From Bacteroides neonati (GTDB lineage Bacteria > Bacteroidota > Bacteroidia > Bacteroidales > Bacteroidaceae), in NCBI RefSeq assembly GCF_000499785.1, contig NZ_HG726024.1, positions 124,001-188,000 of the forward strand: 64,000 nt of DNA, in the 5' to 3' direction. Both the position numbers and the translations under genes were made by a program. Below the pieces are notes generated by a model that was not told where the DNA came from, ran no database searches, and saw nothing but the letters and a program-made list of their open reading frames with translations. Below, piece after piece: positions 43,347 to 51,850 of the stretch (position 1 is the stretch's first letter; every line of letters begins with the position of its first letter).

Positions 43347-43697
43347 TTATTTTTCTAATTCTAAAATAATATGTCCAAAAGAGGCTTCCTTGATGATAGC
43401 TTCCGCATCCGTATAGAGAAGTTGTTCTTTCCGGCAACGCTTTCTGAAGGATGCGTTTTGACTTAACGTTCGTATGGCATTGTCCAGCATAAATTCAGGA
43501 ATACGCCAGCAGTGGCCTTTCGGGTAATTGTAGTTAGACCATTTGGCAACCAGACACAAAACCCGGCTCTGAACGGGGTAAAAGCTTCCACCGGTATGGA
43601 AACTAAAGGTTTCTTCTGCACTGGCATCCATGACATCCACCCATGTATAAGTGGCGTGTATAAGAGTGACCAATTGATGATATAGCTCCGTCTTCAT
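43347..43697 (-). CDS. Hypothetical protein of the element
   Basis: A 116-residue, mixed alpha/beta, soluble protein (HATYTWVDVMDASAEETFSFHTGGSFYPVQSRVLCLVAKWSNYNYPKGHCWRIPEF). It lies 6 bases after the upstream gene and 5 before the membrane-protein start, clearly within one operon. No family recognised. Confidence 0.6.
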   Translation of the reverse strand: MKTELYHQLVTLIHATYTWVDVMDASAEETFSFHTGGSFYPVQSRVLCLVAKWSNYNYPKGHCWRIPEFMLDNAIRTLSQNASFRKRCRKEQLLYTDAEAIIKEASFGHIILELEK

Positions 43698-43703
43698 ATC
43701 ATA

Positions 43704-44150
43704 TCAGATAAAATCCCGTAGCAGTTCATCCATTTTGCGGTTATAAATGAACCGCCCACGCTTGTTTGTCTCTACCAGCTCATTACGTAACTCAACGCCC
43801 ATGACCTCCAATGACGAATACAGGGTAACGTAAAGGGTGTCGCACCTGCAACGCTCATCTGCGATGGCATTGATTTTATACATGTGCCCAAAATGTGGGT
43901 TAGAATACGCACAACAATGATGACCAAAGATGGTATCTTCCGAGGGGATGTGGTGGTATAAAAGGATTAATTCCATCTGATCCTCCAGCTCGTCAATCAA
44001 TTCCTCCAATAAATACTTTTGAGGTAAAGAGAATGTTAGCAATGTGCTTTCATCGGATAACTCCGCTCCCTGAAAAAGAGTTGAGACAATAAGATTGGGC
44101 ATTTCCAAAGAAGCCAACATGATGAAACGTTCGATATGTTCCTGTTGCAT
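43704..44150 (-). CDS. Hypothetical protein of the element
   Basis: A 148-residue soluble protein, acidic, with a His/Cys-rich part (LLYHHIPSEDTIFGHHCCAYSNPHFGHMY and DERCRCDTLY) that might bind a metal. It is in operon with its neighbours (11 bases after the lipoprotein gene stop). Family unknown. Confidence 0.55.
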   Translation of the reverse strand: MQQEHIERFIMLASLEMPNLIVSTLFQGAELSDESTLLTFSLPQKYLLEELIDELEDQMELILLYHHIPSEDTIFGHHCCAYSNPHFGHMYKINAIADERCRCDTLYVTLYSSLEVMGVELRNELVETNKRGRFIYNRKMDELLRDFI

Positions 44151-44161
44151 ATGGGTGTGGT

Positions 44162-45229
44162 TTATAAGTTATCAATATAGGCTTTCATTAAAAGTGCGGG
44201 AAGGTCGTTTAAGTCAATAGGAAAACGTCCCGATTCCAACTTACTGACAGCTTGCGGCATTTCAGCGGCTAATTTTTCAAGTGCTTGTTTTTCTTCTTGT
44301 GACAGCAGTGTATAGGAGAAGCCATCTATTGATAGCCAAGGTTGGAGAAGCATCCATAGGTATGCCGTTGCCTGATTGCTGTCCTTGAAGCTCAGTTTAT
44401 GTGCGTCAGTCACGCAAGTGGCTGCGTTTTGAAGTAACCGTCGATTATTGCGCATGGTCATGAGTACCACTATTTCGGTTTTACTCATTATGGGCCGTTG
44501 GCGATTTGATGATTCAAATATGCTTTTGACCTGTTGCTCTGTTTTGGTTTTAATGTTGGTAAGAGACATGTCTCCCCAAGAAGACAAGTGTACGAGAAAT
44601 AGCCTGAAAGCGATATCTTCGGACCTCAAGAAATGAAGAATATCCTGCTTTGAATGGATGCCTTGAGACAAAGCTGAGTTTAATGTATTCTCGTAAATCT
44701 GTATTGTATGGCGCTTATCAGCCGGATGAATCGCTACCGAATCCATAGAATGAAAGAAAATGTGAGCAGACACGGCCAAACTTTCCACTTCTTCAGGTAG
44801 TTCCCGGATGGATAATTTATCCAGAACGTGATAATAATCTTTGAAATTACGGGAACTGCCGTCAATCAGACGTTCAAGCTCTATAATTATTGAGTCGTTG
44901 ATTACATCGTATGCGGACTTGGCGTGATAATTCTTATTATTGATACTGTCCCGATTGATGCAGACGAAAACGGAATCACTTACTGTTCGGTATTCATGGG
45001 CTAAGTCTATAATGAGATCGGTTGAAGCCTGATCGTATAGCCTGATTCTATGCAGCAGATTGCTGTAGGCATTGATTGCCTCATTGGAATCTTGAAAATG
45101 AAGACCTTCCTTTGAGGAACAACTTGGCAGGAATAAAAGGGAAAGCAGTATCAATAACATGTGAGTATGATTCTTTCCACATCCGGTGAAAAGTGATACA
45201 GCACATTTTGCGCGTTGTGTATATTTCAT
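44162..45229 (-). CDS. Lipoprotein of the element, unknown function
   Basis: A lipobox is clear (LLSLLFLPSC-SS). Which start is used is not: a TTG at 45301, ATGs at 45271, 45229 and 45160 are all in frame. The 45160 ATG gives a very short signal, preceded directly on the - strand by an AATCATACTCA motif, while 45229 gives a basic N-region. The mature part is helical, about 330 residues (YSNLLHRIRLYDQASTDLIIDLAHEYRTVSDSVFVCINRDS; FLRSEDIAFRLFLVHLSSWGD), with no enzymatic motif. It heads the 42.8-45.2 kb - strand group. Confidence 0.6.
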   Translation of the reverse strand: MKYTQRAKCAVSLFTGCGKNHTHMLLILLSLLFLPSCSSKEGLHFQDSNEAINAYSNLLHRIRLYDQASTDLIIDLAHEYRTVSDSVFVCINRDSINNKNYHAKSAYDVINDSIIIELERLIDGSSRNFKDYYHVLDKLSIRELPEEVESLAVSAHIFFHSMDSVAIHPADKRHTIQIYENTLNSALSQGIHSKQDILHFLRSEDIAFRLFLVHLSSWGDMSLTNIKTKTEQQVKSIFESSNRQRPIMSKTEIVVLMTMRNNRRLLQNAATCVTDAHKLSFKDSNQATAYLWMLLQPWLSIDGFSYTLLSQEEKQALEKLAAEMPQAVSKLESGRFPIDLNDLPALLMKAYIDNL

Positions 45230-45361
45230 CTGCCATTGATGCAGATTTTTATTCAATGAAAATCGCTTCATATTGTCTATCCGATTAAAATTTGAATGCA
45301 AATGTATAGTATTAAAATCCTGCTAAGTATCATCGATTGTGCGATTTAATCATTCTTACAT

Positions 45362-45372
45362 AATCATACTCA
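45362..45372. repeat. Single AATCATACTCA motif
   Basis: A perfect half-site of the palindrome at 45580-45612, in the gap between the divergent lipoprotein and recombinase-like genes. Another perfect half-site is at 45162-45172 inside the 5' part of the lipoprotein frame. Confidence 0.5.
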
Positions 45373-45437
45373 AAGTCTGATTTATAGAATTGATTACAAA
45401 TCAGTTAGATGATAAAATATAGCAGCAAAAACGCACT

Positions 45438-45581
45438 ATGAAAAGCTCTCAGTTATTGATAGACGGAATACTGTTTTGGAAGCTTGAGCTATCCGAAACT
45501 TTTCATATCGGCATACGTCGAGGTTTCAGACAAAAGCATATCTGTTTCTGTCAGACACCGCATAATGGCAAAAAAATATAA
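45438..45581 (+). CDS. Possible 47-residue protein
   Basis: ATG 45438 opens a short frame (MKSSQLLIDGILFWKLELSE, ending QTPHNGKKI) that stops inside the palindrome. It would lie just ahead of the recombinase-like gene. No family; may be chance. Confidence 0.22.
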   Translation: MKSSQLLIDGILFWKLELSETFHIGIRRGFRQKHICFCQTPHNGKKI

Positions 45582-45612
45582 ATCATACTCATTTTTAGTT
45601 TGAGTATGATTT
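45580..45612. promoter_or_regulatory. Perfect palindromic operator-like site
   Basis: Twelve-base arms AAATCATACTCA / TGAGTATGATTT around a 9-base A/T spacer. The right arm overlaps a possible -33 box (TTTG, 45610-45613) of the promoter for the recombinase-like gene 57 bases downstream. Single copies of the half-site occur at several other intergenic positions. A regulator binding site is the simplest reading. Confidence 0.6.
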
Positions 45613-45638
45613 GTTCTATTGAAAACATTGTAACTTTA
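45610..45638 (+). promoter_or_regulatory. Candidate Bacteroides-type promoter
   Basis: TTTG (45610-45613) and TAACTTTA (45631-45638, close to TAnnTTTG) with 17 bases between, 30 bases before the start of the recombinase-like gene. Spacing is slightly short for the consensus. Confidence 0.4.
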
Positions 45639-45668
45639 CTCACAAATTTCATATCTAAAGAGTAAGCT

Positions 45669-46322
45669 ATGGCAAAAGTTGGCTATTTGATGCGTTCCGT
45701 TCATTATGAAGGTGCTGAATCCGATATTGAATGGATGGAGAATTACGGTTGTTGCGAGATTGTAGAAGAGAAGCCGGAACATGAGAAACTTCGTCCGTTA
45801 TGGAATAAGGTGCTGGGAAATCTGCATAAGGGTGATGAATTGGTCGTGCCTAAACTGAGTAATGTACTACAGGGTACTCGGCAATTGGCTTTCTTCCTGG
45901 AGTTCTGCCGGATGAAAGCCATCCGGATCATCTCTATCCATGATAAGATTGACTCCGGGAATGAGTTGTTTCCCGAAACCAAAACGTCAGATATACTGCA
46001 AACCATCGCTTTATTGCCCGTAGAGGTGAATGCCAACCGAAAGTCCGCTCATAATAAGCACCAACTGAAAAATAAAATCAAAGTCCTTACTTCTGCCGCA
46101 CATAATAAGGGAGAAAGAGCAAAGCTTGTGGTGAATATGTATAAAAGTGGGCATACCATAGATGATATTTGGAAAACAAGCGGGTTCAAGAGCCGCAGTT
46201 CCATCTTCAGGATATTGAATACAGCCGGTGTTGATTTGAACAGAGGACATACAAAGGGACCGATTGGGCCAAGAAAGAATAAAGAAGAATCTAAAGAAGA
46301 CAAAAATGGTGAAGAAGGTTAA
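45669..46322 (+). CDS. Serine-recombinase-like protein with degenerate active site
   Basis: A 217-residue protein with the fold pattern of resolvases: KVGYLMRSVHYEGAESDIEWMENYGCCEIVEEKPEHEKLRPLWNKVLGNLHKGDELVVPKLSNVLQGTRQLAFFLEFCRMKAIRIISI. The Ser of GYARVS keeps its place (GYLMRS), but the Arg before it is Met, and the DRxxR block of the active site (KLDRLGR in resolvases) is KLSNVLQG. So catalytic Arg and Asp are missing and strand exchange is unlikely. The C-terminal part has a helix-turn-helix (MYKSGHTIDDIWKTSGFKSRSSIFRIL) and a basic tail. A DNA-binding regulator is the likely role, perhaps of the palindrome just upstream. Confidence 0.72.
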   Translation: MAKVGYLMRSVHYEGAESDIEWMENYGCCEIVEEKPEHEKLRPLWNKVLGNLHKGDELVVPKLSNVLQGTRQLAFFLEFCRMKAIRIISIHDKIDSGNELFPETKTSDILQTIALLPVEVNANRKSAHNKHQLKNKIKVLTSAAHNKGERAKLVVNMYKSGHTIDDIWKTSGFKSRSSIFRILNTAGVDLNRGHTKGPIGPRKNKEESKEDKNGEEG

Positions 46323-46611
46323 GATTACAGTCATTCGTAAAGTCAATCATGCCGACTTATCAGCTCGGTATGAGAATCCGATAGAGCATACCTGCGATAT
46401 GCAGGAAGGGCAAACCTTCATTTCGGTGGATAATCAAAAGCCGGAAGAGATGTGTGAAAGCGCATGGCAGAGCATGATGCCGTTTGTGATGACATTAGCA
46501 CATGGGGGAGGGGATTTCTATGACGGCTGGATGAAGAATCCACATTCGGCCATGATTTCGTGTAATGACGGATTCCGTCCGGTCAGTTTTTTAATTGAAA
46601 CGATAGAATAG
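46306..46611 (+). CDS. TIGR04076-family protein
   Basis: A 101-residue protein starting at ATG 46306 (MVKKVKITVIRK), overlapping the upstream gene by 17 bases. Pattern KVNHADLSARYENPIEHTCDMQEGQTF, then AWQSMMPFVMTLAHGGGDFYDGW and SCNDGFRPVSFLIE fits the TIGR04076 family of small proteins of unknown function. It is in operon with the following genes. Confidence 0.7.
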   Translation: MVKKVKITVIRKVNHADLSARYENPIEHTCDMQEGQTFISVDNQKPEEMCESAWQSMMPFVMTLAHGGGDFYDGWMKNPHSAMISCNDGFRPVSFLIETIE

Positions 46612-46613
46612 GT

Positions 46614-46820
46614 ATGACTGCAAAAGAATCTGCCATATACGGCCTGTTGCAAGATTTTAATTACAGCCAGGGTATGATACTGACGGCTATGAGAATTTTG
46701 GACCAATCCAAGGCTGCGCAGGAAGAGGTACTGCTTTATCTTTATGACAACCAGCCTGCTGAAAAAGAGTTCATCGAATATCTGGCAGAGATTTGTGAAG
46801 GCAGCAAGCAGATCGAATGA
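46614..46820 (+). CDS. Small helical protein, unknown function
   Basis: A 68-residue acidic protein (SAIYGLLQDFNYSQGMILTAMRILDQSKAAQEEVLLYLYDNQPAEKEFIEYLAEI), 2 bases after the TIGR04076 gene. No family recognised. Confidence 0.6.
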   Translation: MTAKESAIYGLLQDFNYSQGMILTAMRILDQSKAAQEEVLLYLYDNQPAEKEFIEYLAEICEGSKQIE

Positions 46821-46821
46821 A

Positions 46822-47097
46822 ATGATGAATACAAATTTTTTGTTGATATACTACCTACTTGGTATAAATGCTGTTACATTTGTCTTGTTTGGTATAGATA
46901 AGCTCAAGTCCCAAAAAGGATGGTGGCGCATACCGGAAAAGACATTGCTCATGCTCGCTGTTATAGGTGGAAGCATGGGGGCTTTGTGTGGAATGCGATT
47001 GTTCCACCACAAGACAAAGCATAAGAAGTTTTATCTTGGTGTGCCAATTTTATTGGCTATACAGATTGCTTTGATTTGCTATTTTCGATTCATATAG
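46822..47097 (+). CDS. DUF1294 membrane protein
   Basis: From ATG 46822 (MMNTNFLLIYYLLGINAVTFVLFGIDKLKSQKGWWRIPEKTLLMLAVIGGSMGALCGMRLFHHKTKHKKFYLGVPILL) it is a 91-residue protein with the FGIDKxxA/S..WRIPE..LL..A..GG..GA..GM..F.HKT.K..F pattern of DUF1294. Three membrane helices. The function of the family is unknown. Confidence 0.82.
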   Translation: MMNTNFLLIYYLLGINAVTFVLFGIDKLKSQKGWWRIPEKTLLMLAVIGGSMGALCGMRLFHHKTKHKKFYLGVPILLAIQIALICYFRFI

Positions 47098-47108
47098 AAT
47101 TGCATTGT

Positions 47109-47597
47109 ATGTTCACAGTACTACTATACATTTTGCTGCCATTGGTATTCCTGCTTCATGATTTGGAAGAAATTGTGATGAGGAAGCACTGTATGCCTTA
47201 TATTGTGCGGTTGGTCTCCGATAAACTTCCACGGATAGCTCCAATCATCAGGCATTTGCAAAATATTAGCACAAGGAATTTTATCATCATTATTGTCGAA
47301 GAGTTCCTCTTGATTATCGTGGCTTTAGTGGTATTCCTTTATGATATTCCTTATCCGCTATTAGCCCTGTTTTGGGGATTTAGCATTCATTTGCTTGTGC
47401 ATATCGCACAGGCTATTGCTATAAGGAGATATGTGCCGGGACTAATTACATCGTTGCTCTTCCTGCCTTATTGCGCTTTGGGGATCGTACATCTAATTCA
47501 ACGATATAGTTGCGAAATGAATATGTTATTAGCGGTAGTTGGGTTTGCTGTCGTTGTGGCCAATTTATTAATCATGCACAGAATCATGAGAAAATAA
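47109..47597 (+). CDS. HXXEE-domain membrane protein
   Basis: From ATG 47109 (MFTVLLYILLPLVFLLHDLEEIVMRKH) a 162-residue protein with the HxxEE motif at residues 17-21 and a later H in FSIHLLVHIAQAI, plus five membrane helices. This is the pattern of the HXXEE family, whose His/Glu residues may bind metal in the membrane. The end converges on the RecD2 gene with an 18-base gap. Confidence 0.75.
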   Translation: MFTVLLYILLPLVFLLHDLEEIVMRKHCMPYIVRLVSDKLPRIAPIIRHLQNISTRNFIIIIVEEFLLIIVALVVFLYDIPYPLLALFWGFSIHLLVHIAQAIAIRRYVPGLITSLLFLPYCALGIVHLIQRYSCEMNMLLAVVGFAVVVANLLIMHRIMRK

Positions 47598-47615
47598 AAA
47601 AGGATGTCTTCACAT

Positions 47616-49862
47616 TTACTTTCCTTTATTTCCATACGGAACGGCATCTTCCGCCGCCATAGAACAGGATGTTTCCGAATGTTCCGGATAAGGAATGACT
47701 TTCGGAGTTATAACCGGCTTATCAGCTCTCAGTGCCAATGATGGATTTAACCTTTCCTTGAGTTTGGTGTTGCGTTTCAAAACAGACATATTGTGGATGG
47801 CACAAGCCAGCGCTTTGGTGGTACCGATAAGCACGCAAATTTTCTTGGCACGGGTAATGCCTGTGTAGATAAGGTTTCGCTGAAGCATCACATAGTGATT
47901 CATCAATACCGGCATGACTACTATCGGATATTCCGATCCTTGCGATTTATGTATGGTGGTTGCGTATGCCAAAGAGAGCTCATCGAGTTCGGAAACTTCA
48001 TACTCTACCGAAATGCCGTCAAAACTGGCAATGAGAGTACGTTCCTCCATATCTACTTCTTCGATGTACCCCAAGTCGCCATTGAATACTCCTTTGTCGT
48101 AGTTGTTCCGTATCTGCATTACACGGTCGCCTTTCCGATAAGAATAGCCGCCCCGGTTCAGACAAACAGATGTGGGATTCAACGCATCCTGAAGTGCTAA
48201 GTTTAGATTGGATGCGCCTACTACTCCCCGTTGCATGGGCGTAAGGACTTGTATTTTGCTCGACGGCAGACTATATGCTTTTGGAAGCCGTTCTTTCACC
48301 AGGTGGACAATACTTTCAGCAACTTGATTCGGGTCTTCTGTTTTGATAAAAAAGAAGTCGGTGTCTTTGCCGTTGGTCGTATCGGGAAACTGGCCGTTGT
48401 TGATAGCGTGGGCACTCATCACGATACGGCTGGACTGGGCCTGACGAAATATCCGGGTCAGACGTACAACAGGAATTTTCTTTGAATCAATGATGTCACG
48501 TAATACATTGCCTGCCCCAACACTGGGTAACTGGTCGATGTCACCCACCATCACCAATCGCATTCCTGAAGAAATGGCTTTCATCAGATGATTCATCAGG
48601 AGGATGTCTATCATGGAGCATTCATCTACAATCAAAGCGTCGGCTTCCAACGGGTTTTCTTCATTGCGCTTGTATCCGTCTTTCGGATTGTATTCCAACA
48701 GTCGATGGATGGTTTTGGCTTCCATGCCGGTAGCCTCGCTCATTCGCTTGGCGGCTCTTCCGGTCGGTGCGGCAAGCAAGATACTCATGCCTGCCGTTTT
48801 CAAAGCGGCAATGATACCTTGTGTGGTAGTGGTTTTGCCTGTTCCGGGGCCACCAGTGAGAATCATTACTTTGGATTCTACGGCTTGACGGATAGCAGCG
48901 ATCTGAACATCGTCGTATTCAATACCGGTTTCTTGCGAAATGGCGGCAAGATTGAATGTAGGCTTCTTCTTGTCTGCTTCAAGTGCTTCCACCAGTGCCA
49001 GAAGACGGTTGGCTGCACCACATTCTGCATAATAAAAAGGGGGAAGGTAGATGGCTTCCTGATCCAGTTCCAAATCTTTGGCCTCAATCATTTGTGTCAT
49101 AGCCTGCTTTACGGGTTCTTCCTCGACTTCAAGCAACTGCATAGCGGATTTTATCAGTTGTTCCTCTTCCGCATATACATGACCGTCATTGGACAATTGG
49201 CTTAACGTGTAAAGGATTCCACTCCGACAACGGCGTAAGTCACTTTTCTCATAACCCATCTTGGCAGCGATACCGTCGGCGGTCTTGAAGCCGATACCCC
49301 ATATATCATCCGCCAAGCGATACGGATTGTCCTTCACCTTGTCTATACTTTCTTTGCCGTACTGCCGATAGATTTTGGCAGCGTATGCGGTACTTACTCC
49401 ATAGCCTTGCAGAAAAAGCATCACGTTCTTGATCTCCTTCTGCTTTTCCCAACTTTCACCGATCTTCTCTACACGCTTTTTGCCGATGCCGGGCACTTCA
49501 TACAGGCGTTCGATGTTGCTTTCTATTACATCAATGGTTTCCAGCCCAAACTTAGTCACAATCAGCTTGGCGAACTTTGGGCCGATACCTTTCACCAATC
49601 CGCTACCTAAATACTTCTCAATGCCATAAATGGTGGCAGGCATGACTTCTTCCCATGATTCTGCAACAAACTGACTTCCGTATTTCTTATCAACTTTCCA
49701 ATTACCATCACATAGCAAGACACTGCCCACCGGAACTTCCAGCAGGTTACCCACCAAAGTAACAGGGTCATTATAACCTTTTACATTGACTTTCATCACC
49801 GAATAGCCATTGTCGGGATTCTGATAGGTAATGCGTTCTACTACGCAACGGAGCTTTATCAT
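47616..49862 (-). CDS. recD2: RecD2-like ATP-dependent DNA helicase
   Basis: A 748-residue superfamily 1B 5'-3' helicase. An OB-like N-terminal domain (CVVERITYQNPDNGYSVMKV) is followed by helix-hairpin-helix repeats (IERLYEVPGIGKKRVEKIGESW; NPYRLADDIWGIGFKTADGIAAKMG). Walker A is GGPGTGKTTTT near residues 338-348, Walker B DALIVDECSMID, and motif VI region ATTIHKSQGSEYPIVVMPVL...YTGITRAKK. All motifs are intact. Mobile-element RecD2 probably works with SSB and primase in replication or after transfer. Confidence 0.92.
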   Translation of the reverse strand: MIKLRCVVERITYQNPDNGYSVMKVNVKGYNDPVTLVGNLLEVPVGSVLLCDGNWKVDKKYGSQFVAESWEEVMPATIYGIEKYLGSGLVKGIGPKFAKLIVTKFGLETIDVIESNIERLYEVPGIGKKRVEKIGESWEKQKEIKNVMLFLQGYGVSTAYAAKIYRQYGKESIDKVKDNPYRLADDIWGIGFKTADGIAAKMGYEKSDLRRCRSGILYTLSQLSNDGHVYAEEEQLIKSAMQLLEVEEEPVKQAMTQMIEAKDLELDQEAIYLPPFYYAECGAANRLLALVEALEADKKKPTFNLAAISQETGIEYDDVQIAAIRQAVESKVMILTGGPGTGKTTTTQGIIAALKTAGMSILLAAPTGRAAKRMSEATGMEAKTIHRLLEYNPKDGYKRNEENPLEADALIVDECSMIDILLMNHLMKAISSGMRLVMVGDIDQLPSVGAGNVLRDIIDSKKIPVVRLTRIFRQAQSSRIVMSAHAINNGQFPDTTNGKDTDFFFIKTEDPNQVAESIVHLVKERLPKAYSLPSSKIQVLTPMQRGVVGASNLNLALQDALNPTSVCLNRGGYSYRKGDRVMQIRNNYDKGVFNGDLGYIEEVDMEERTLIASFDGISVEYEVSELDELSLAYATTIHKSQGSEYPIVVMPVLMNHYVMLQRNLIYTGITRAKKICVLIGTTKALACAIHNMSVLKRNTKLKERLNPSLALRADKPVITPKVIPYPEHSETSCSMAAEDAVPYGNKGK

Positions 49863-49883
49863 TTGTCTTTTTCTTATTCTTGA

Positions 49884-50657
49884 TTATTGGGTTTTGTATT
49901 CCCATCCGCAATCATTGTGGTAAACCATCAGTTTGTTCATACCACCGTCGATTGTAATATTCTCACCGTTGATGAATGAGTTACGCTCATCACACAAGAA
50001 AACGACCGCACGGGCTATGTCATCGGAATTACCGACTCTTTGGGAAGGATGCTGTAGGTAATCACTTTCATTTGAAGGTACAAATGCTGCCTCCTGATGT
50101 GTACCCGTCTCTATCCATCCCGGTGCAATGGAATTAACACGTGCTATACCGGACAAACTGACGGCAAGCGCATGGGTTAAGGCTGTAATGCCGCCTTTGG
50201 CGGCCGTATAGCTTTCCGTGTTGGGTTGTGACTGGAACGCTCGCGTGGAAGAGATGTTCACGATAGAACCCAGACCGACGAAATGGTGTTTGAAAAGCTT
50301 TGCCAACATAAAAGGAGCAGCTACACCTACCCGTTGGACGTAAAGAAAATCTTCATACTCGCAACCGTCCAGCACACCTCCCTGCATCAGGCAGGCATTA
50401 TTTATGATGCAATGGATGCCTTCGGGATGCTCGGAAAGGACTTGTCCCGCAAAGTCTATAAGGGTTTGTTTGTCGGCTATGTCTCCGATATAGCCAATGA
50501 CATTCCATCCTTTGTGTTGCATCTCATTGGCTACTAAGACGGTCTGCTTGGCTTCCTTATCTAAGATATATACAGTGTCACCCTCTGATGCGAAGTGTTC
50601 CGTTATGCAACGACCAATGCCATTGGCTCCACCGGTCACTATGATTGTTCTCCCCAT
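49884..50657 (-). CDS. Short-chain dehydrogenase/reductase
   Basis: A 257-residue SDR oxidoreductase. TGGANGIG (residues 8-15) binds NAD(P), INNACLMQGG is the NAG-type motif, and ISSTRAFQSQPNTESYTAAKGG holds the Ser-Tyr-Lys catalytic set. INGENITIDGGMNK is the family C-terminal block. The substrate is unknown. It sits oddly between the partition genes and RecD2, 3 bases downstream of the RHH-like gene, as a metabolic hitchhiker. Confidence 0.88.
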   Translation of the reverse strand: MGRTIIVTGGANGIGRCITEHFASEGDTVYILDKEAKQTVLVANEMQHKGWNVIGYIGDIADKQTLIDFAGQVLSEHPEGIHCIINNACLMQGGVLDGCEYEDFLYVQRVGVAAPFMLAKLFKHHFVGLGSIVNISSTRAFQSQPNTESYTAAKGGITALTHALAVSLSGIARVNSIAPGWIETGTHQEAAFVPSNESDYLQHPSQRVGNSDDIARAVVFLCDERNSFINGENITIDGGMNKLMVYHNDCGWEYKTQ

Positions 50658-50660
50658 GAA

Positions 50661-50924
50661 TTACTCCTTTTCGTGCTTGTCCAAATACTCCTTCATGGCC
50701 TCATTCACAATGTCTTTTAAGGACATATTTTTGTCTATTGCCAGGTATTTCATTCTGGTATGAACACTTTTGTTGATAAGGAAGTTGCAGTGTACAACTG
50801 CCTCTTTTTCTTTCTCCGTCGCAACTTTTGCGGGTTTATCCTCTGTAGAAGAGGGAGTGGTTGATGAAAGGAGGCCATTAAGACCACCTTTCATACTATC
50901 TTTTAATAAATTACTTTTACCCAT
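50661..50924 (-). CDS. Small ParA partner, RHH-type DNA-binding protein
   Basis: An 87-residue protein. The disordered Ser/Lys-rich N terminus (STTPSSTEDKPAKVATEKEKE) is followed by VHCNFLINKSVHTRMKYLAIDKNMSLKDIVNEAMKEYLDK, a ribbon-helix-helix pattern. It follows ParA by 6 bases. This is the usual layout of a small centromere-binding protein in plasmid partition systems. Confidence 0.72.
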   Translation of the reverse strand: MGKSNLLKDSMKGGLNGLLSSTTPSSTEDKPAKVATEKEKEAVVHCNFLINKSVHTRMKYLAIDKNMSLKDIVNEAMKEYLDKHEKE

Positions 50925-50930
50925 ATTGAT

Positions 50931-51686
50931 TTACTTTAGTTTTAGGACTTCTCCGGCTAAAGCCATGTAGTCTTTAGCTCCGTTACTATTCTTGTTATAC
51001 TCGTAGATATTCTTTCCATTAATCGGTGCTTCAGCCAAAGCCACATTGTCACGGATAATTGTCTTGAACACCTTATCGCAGAAAGAATCATGGATAATTT
51101 CCGTAACGCTCTTGTTCAGCGTCTTGCGCTTGTCATATTGGGTGATGACAATTCCTCCAATCTTCAAATTGGAGTTGAGACGTTCTTGAACAATACTGAT
51201 AACGTTCATAATTTTAGCCATACCTCGCATTGCCAAGAATTGAGCCTGTACCGGTATAATCAGGAAATTGGCTGCCGTTAATGCGTTTAAGGTAAGTAAT
51301 CCCAATGAAGGGGGGCAGTCAATAAGGATGTAATCAAATTTATTCTCTTTAGGCAGTTTACCAATCAGTTGCTTCAAAATCATTTCCCGTCCCGGTTCAT
51401 TGATAAGTTCTGATTCTGCTGCCGACAAATCAAGACAGGAAGGAATCAAAGTAATGCCGCTTTCTGTCTTTATAAGAGGAAGAGGATACTCACCTTTCAT
51501 CGCTCCATATACCGTGTTCGGCTCCTCAATAGAGTAACCGAAGGATTCGGTAAGGTTTGCTTGTCCGTCAAGGTCTATAACAAGAATTCTCTTACCCTTT
51601 TGTTGCAGGGCAGCGGCAAGGTTGATGGTTGTAGTCGTCTTCCCGACACCTCCTTTGTGATTTAGAATAGCTATAATACTGGGCAT
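50931..51686 (-). CDS. parA: ParA-family partition ATPase
   Basis: A 251-residue protein with the deviant Walker A motif LNHKGGVGKTTTTINLA (residues 7-23), Walker A' LVIDLDGQANLT, and Walker B DYILIDCPPSLGLLTLNAL. The short N terminus is of the type that lacks a DNA-binding domain, so autoregulation would come from the small partner. Together they indicate that the element is stably inherited as a plasmid or as an excised circle. Confidence 0.9.
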   Translation of the reverse strand: MPSIIAILNHKGGVGKTTTTINLAAALQQKGKRILVIDLDGQANLTESFGYSIEEPNTVYGAMKGEYPLPLIKTESGITLIPSCLDLSAAESELINEPGREMILKQLIGKLPKENKFDYILIDCPPSLGLLTLNALTAANFLIIPVQAQFLAMRGMAKIMNVISIVQERLNSNLKIGGIVITQYDKRKTLNKSVTEIIHDSFCDKVFKTIIRDNVALAEAPINGKNIYEYNKNSNGAKDYMALAGEVLKLK

Positions 51687-51714
51687 ATTTTATTCTGTTT
51701 TTACATTAGAATAC

Positions 51715-51850
51715 AAAGGTAATAATTATATTAGTATATACTATTATTAGTATTTAATACGATTACTATTTTACTTTATTTAGTAGTTACTATATGTAGT
51801 ATTTATTGATATAAAGCATATTAAAGATTTTATATAATCTTATTTACTCA
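51715..51850. promoter_or_regulatory. TAGTA-rich repeat region upstream of parA, candidate centromere/operator
   Basis: A/T-rich stretch with many copies of TAGTA/TACTA in both directions (TTAGTATATACTA, TTAGTATTTAA, GATTACTATTTTAC, TTTAGTAGTTACTATATGTAGTATT), directly upstream of parA. Such short iterated sites are typical targets of RHH partition proteins. Assignment is inference. Confidence 0.45.

Noticed and set aside
45162..45172. The AATCATACTCA copy at the lipoprotein 5' end as proof of the 45160 start
   Set aside because: The motif can be coding sequence in the longer frames, and the short start leaves a signal peptide without basic residues; the start is left open.
47793..49205. Several + strand frames of up to 205 codons opposite the helicase
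   Set aside because: They are shadows of the RecD2 gene, whose motifs are intact on the - strand.
51715..51850. A CRISPR-like or tandem repeat array
   Set aside because: The TAGTA units are very short, irregularly spaced and in both directions, with no spacers of constant length.
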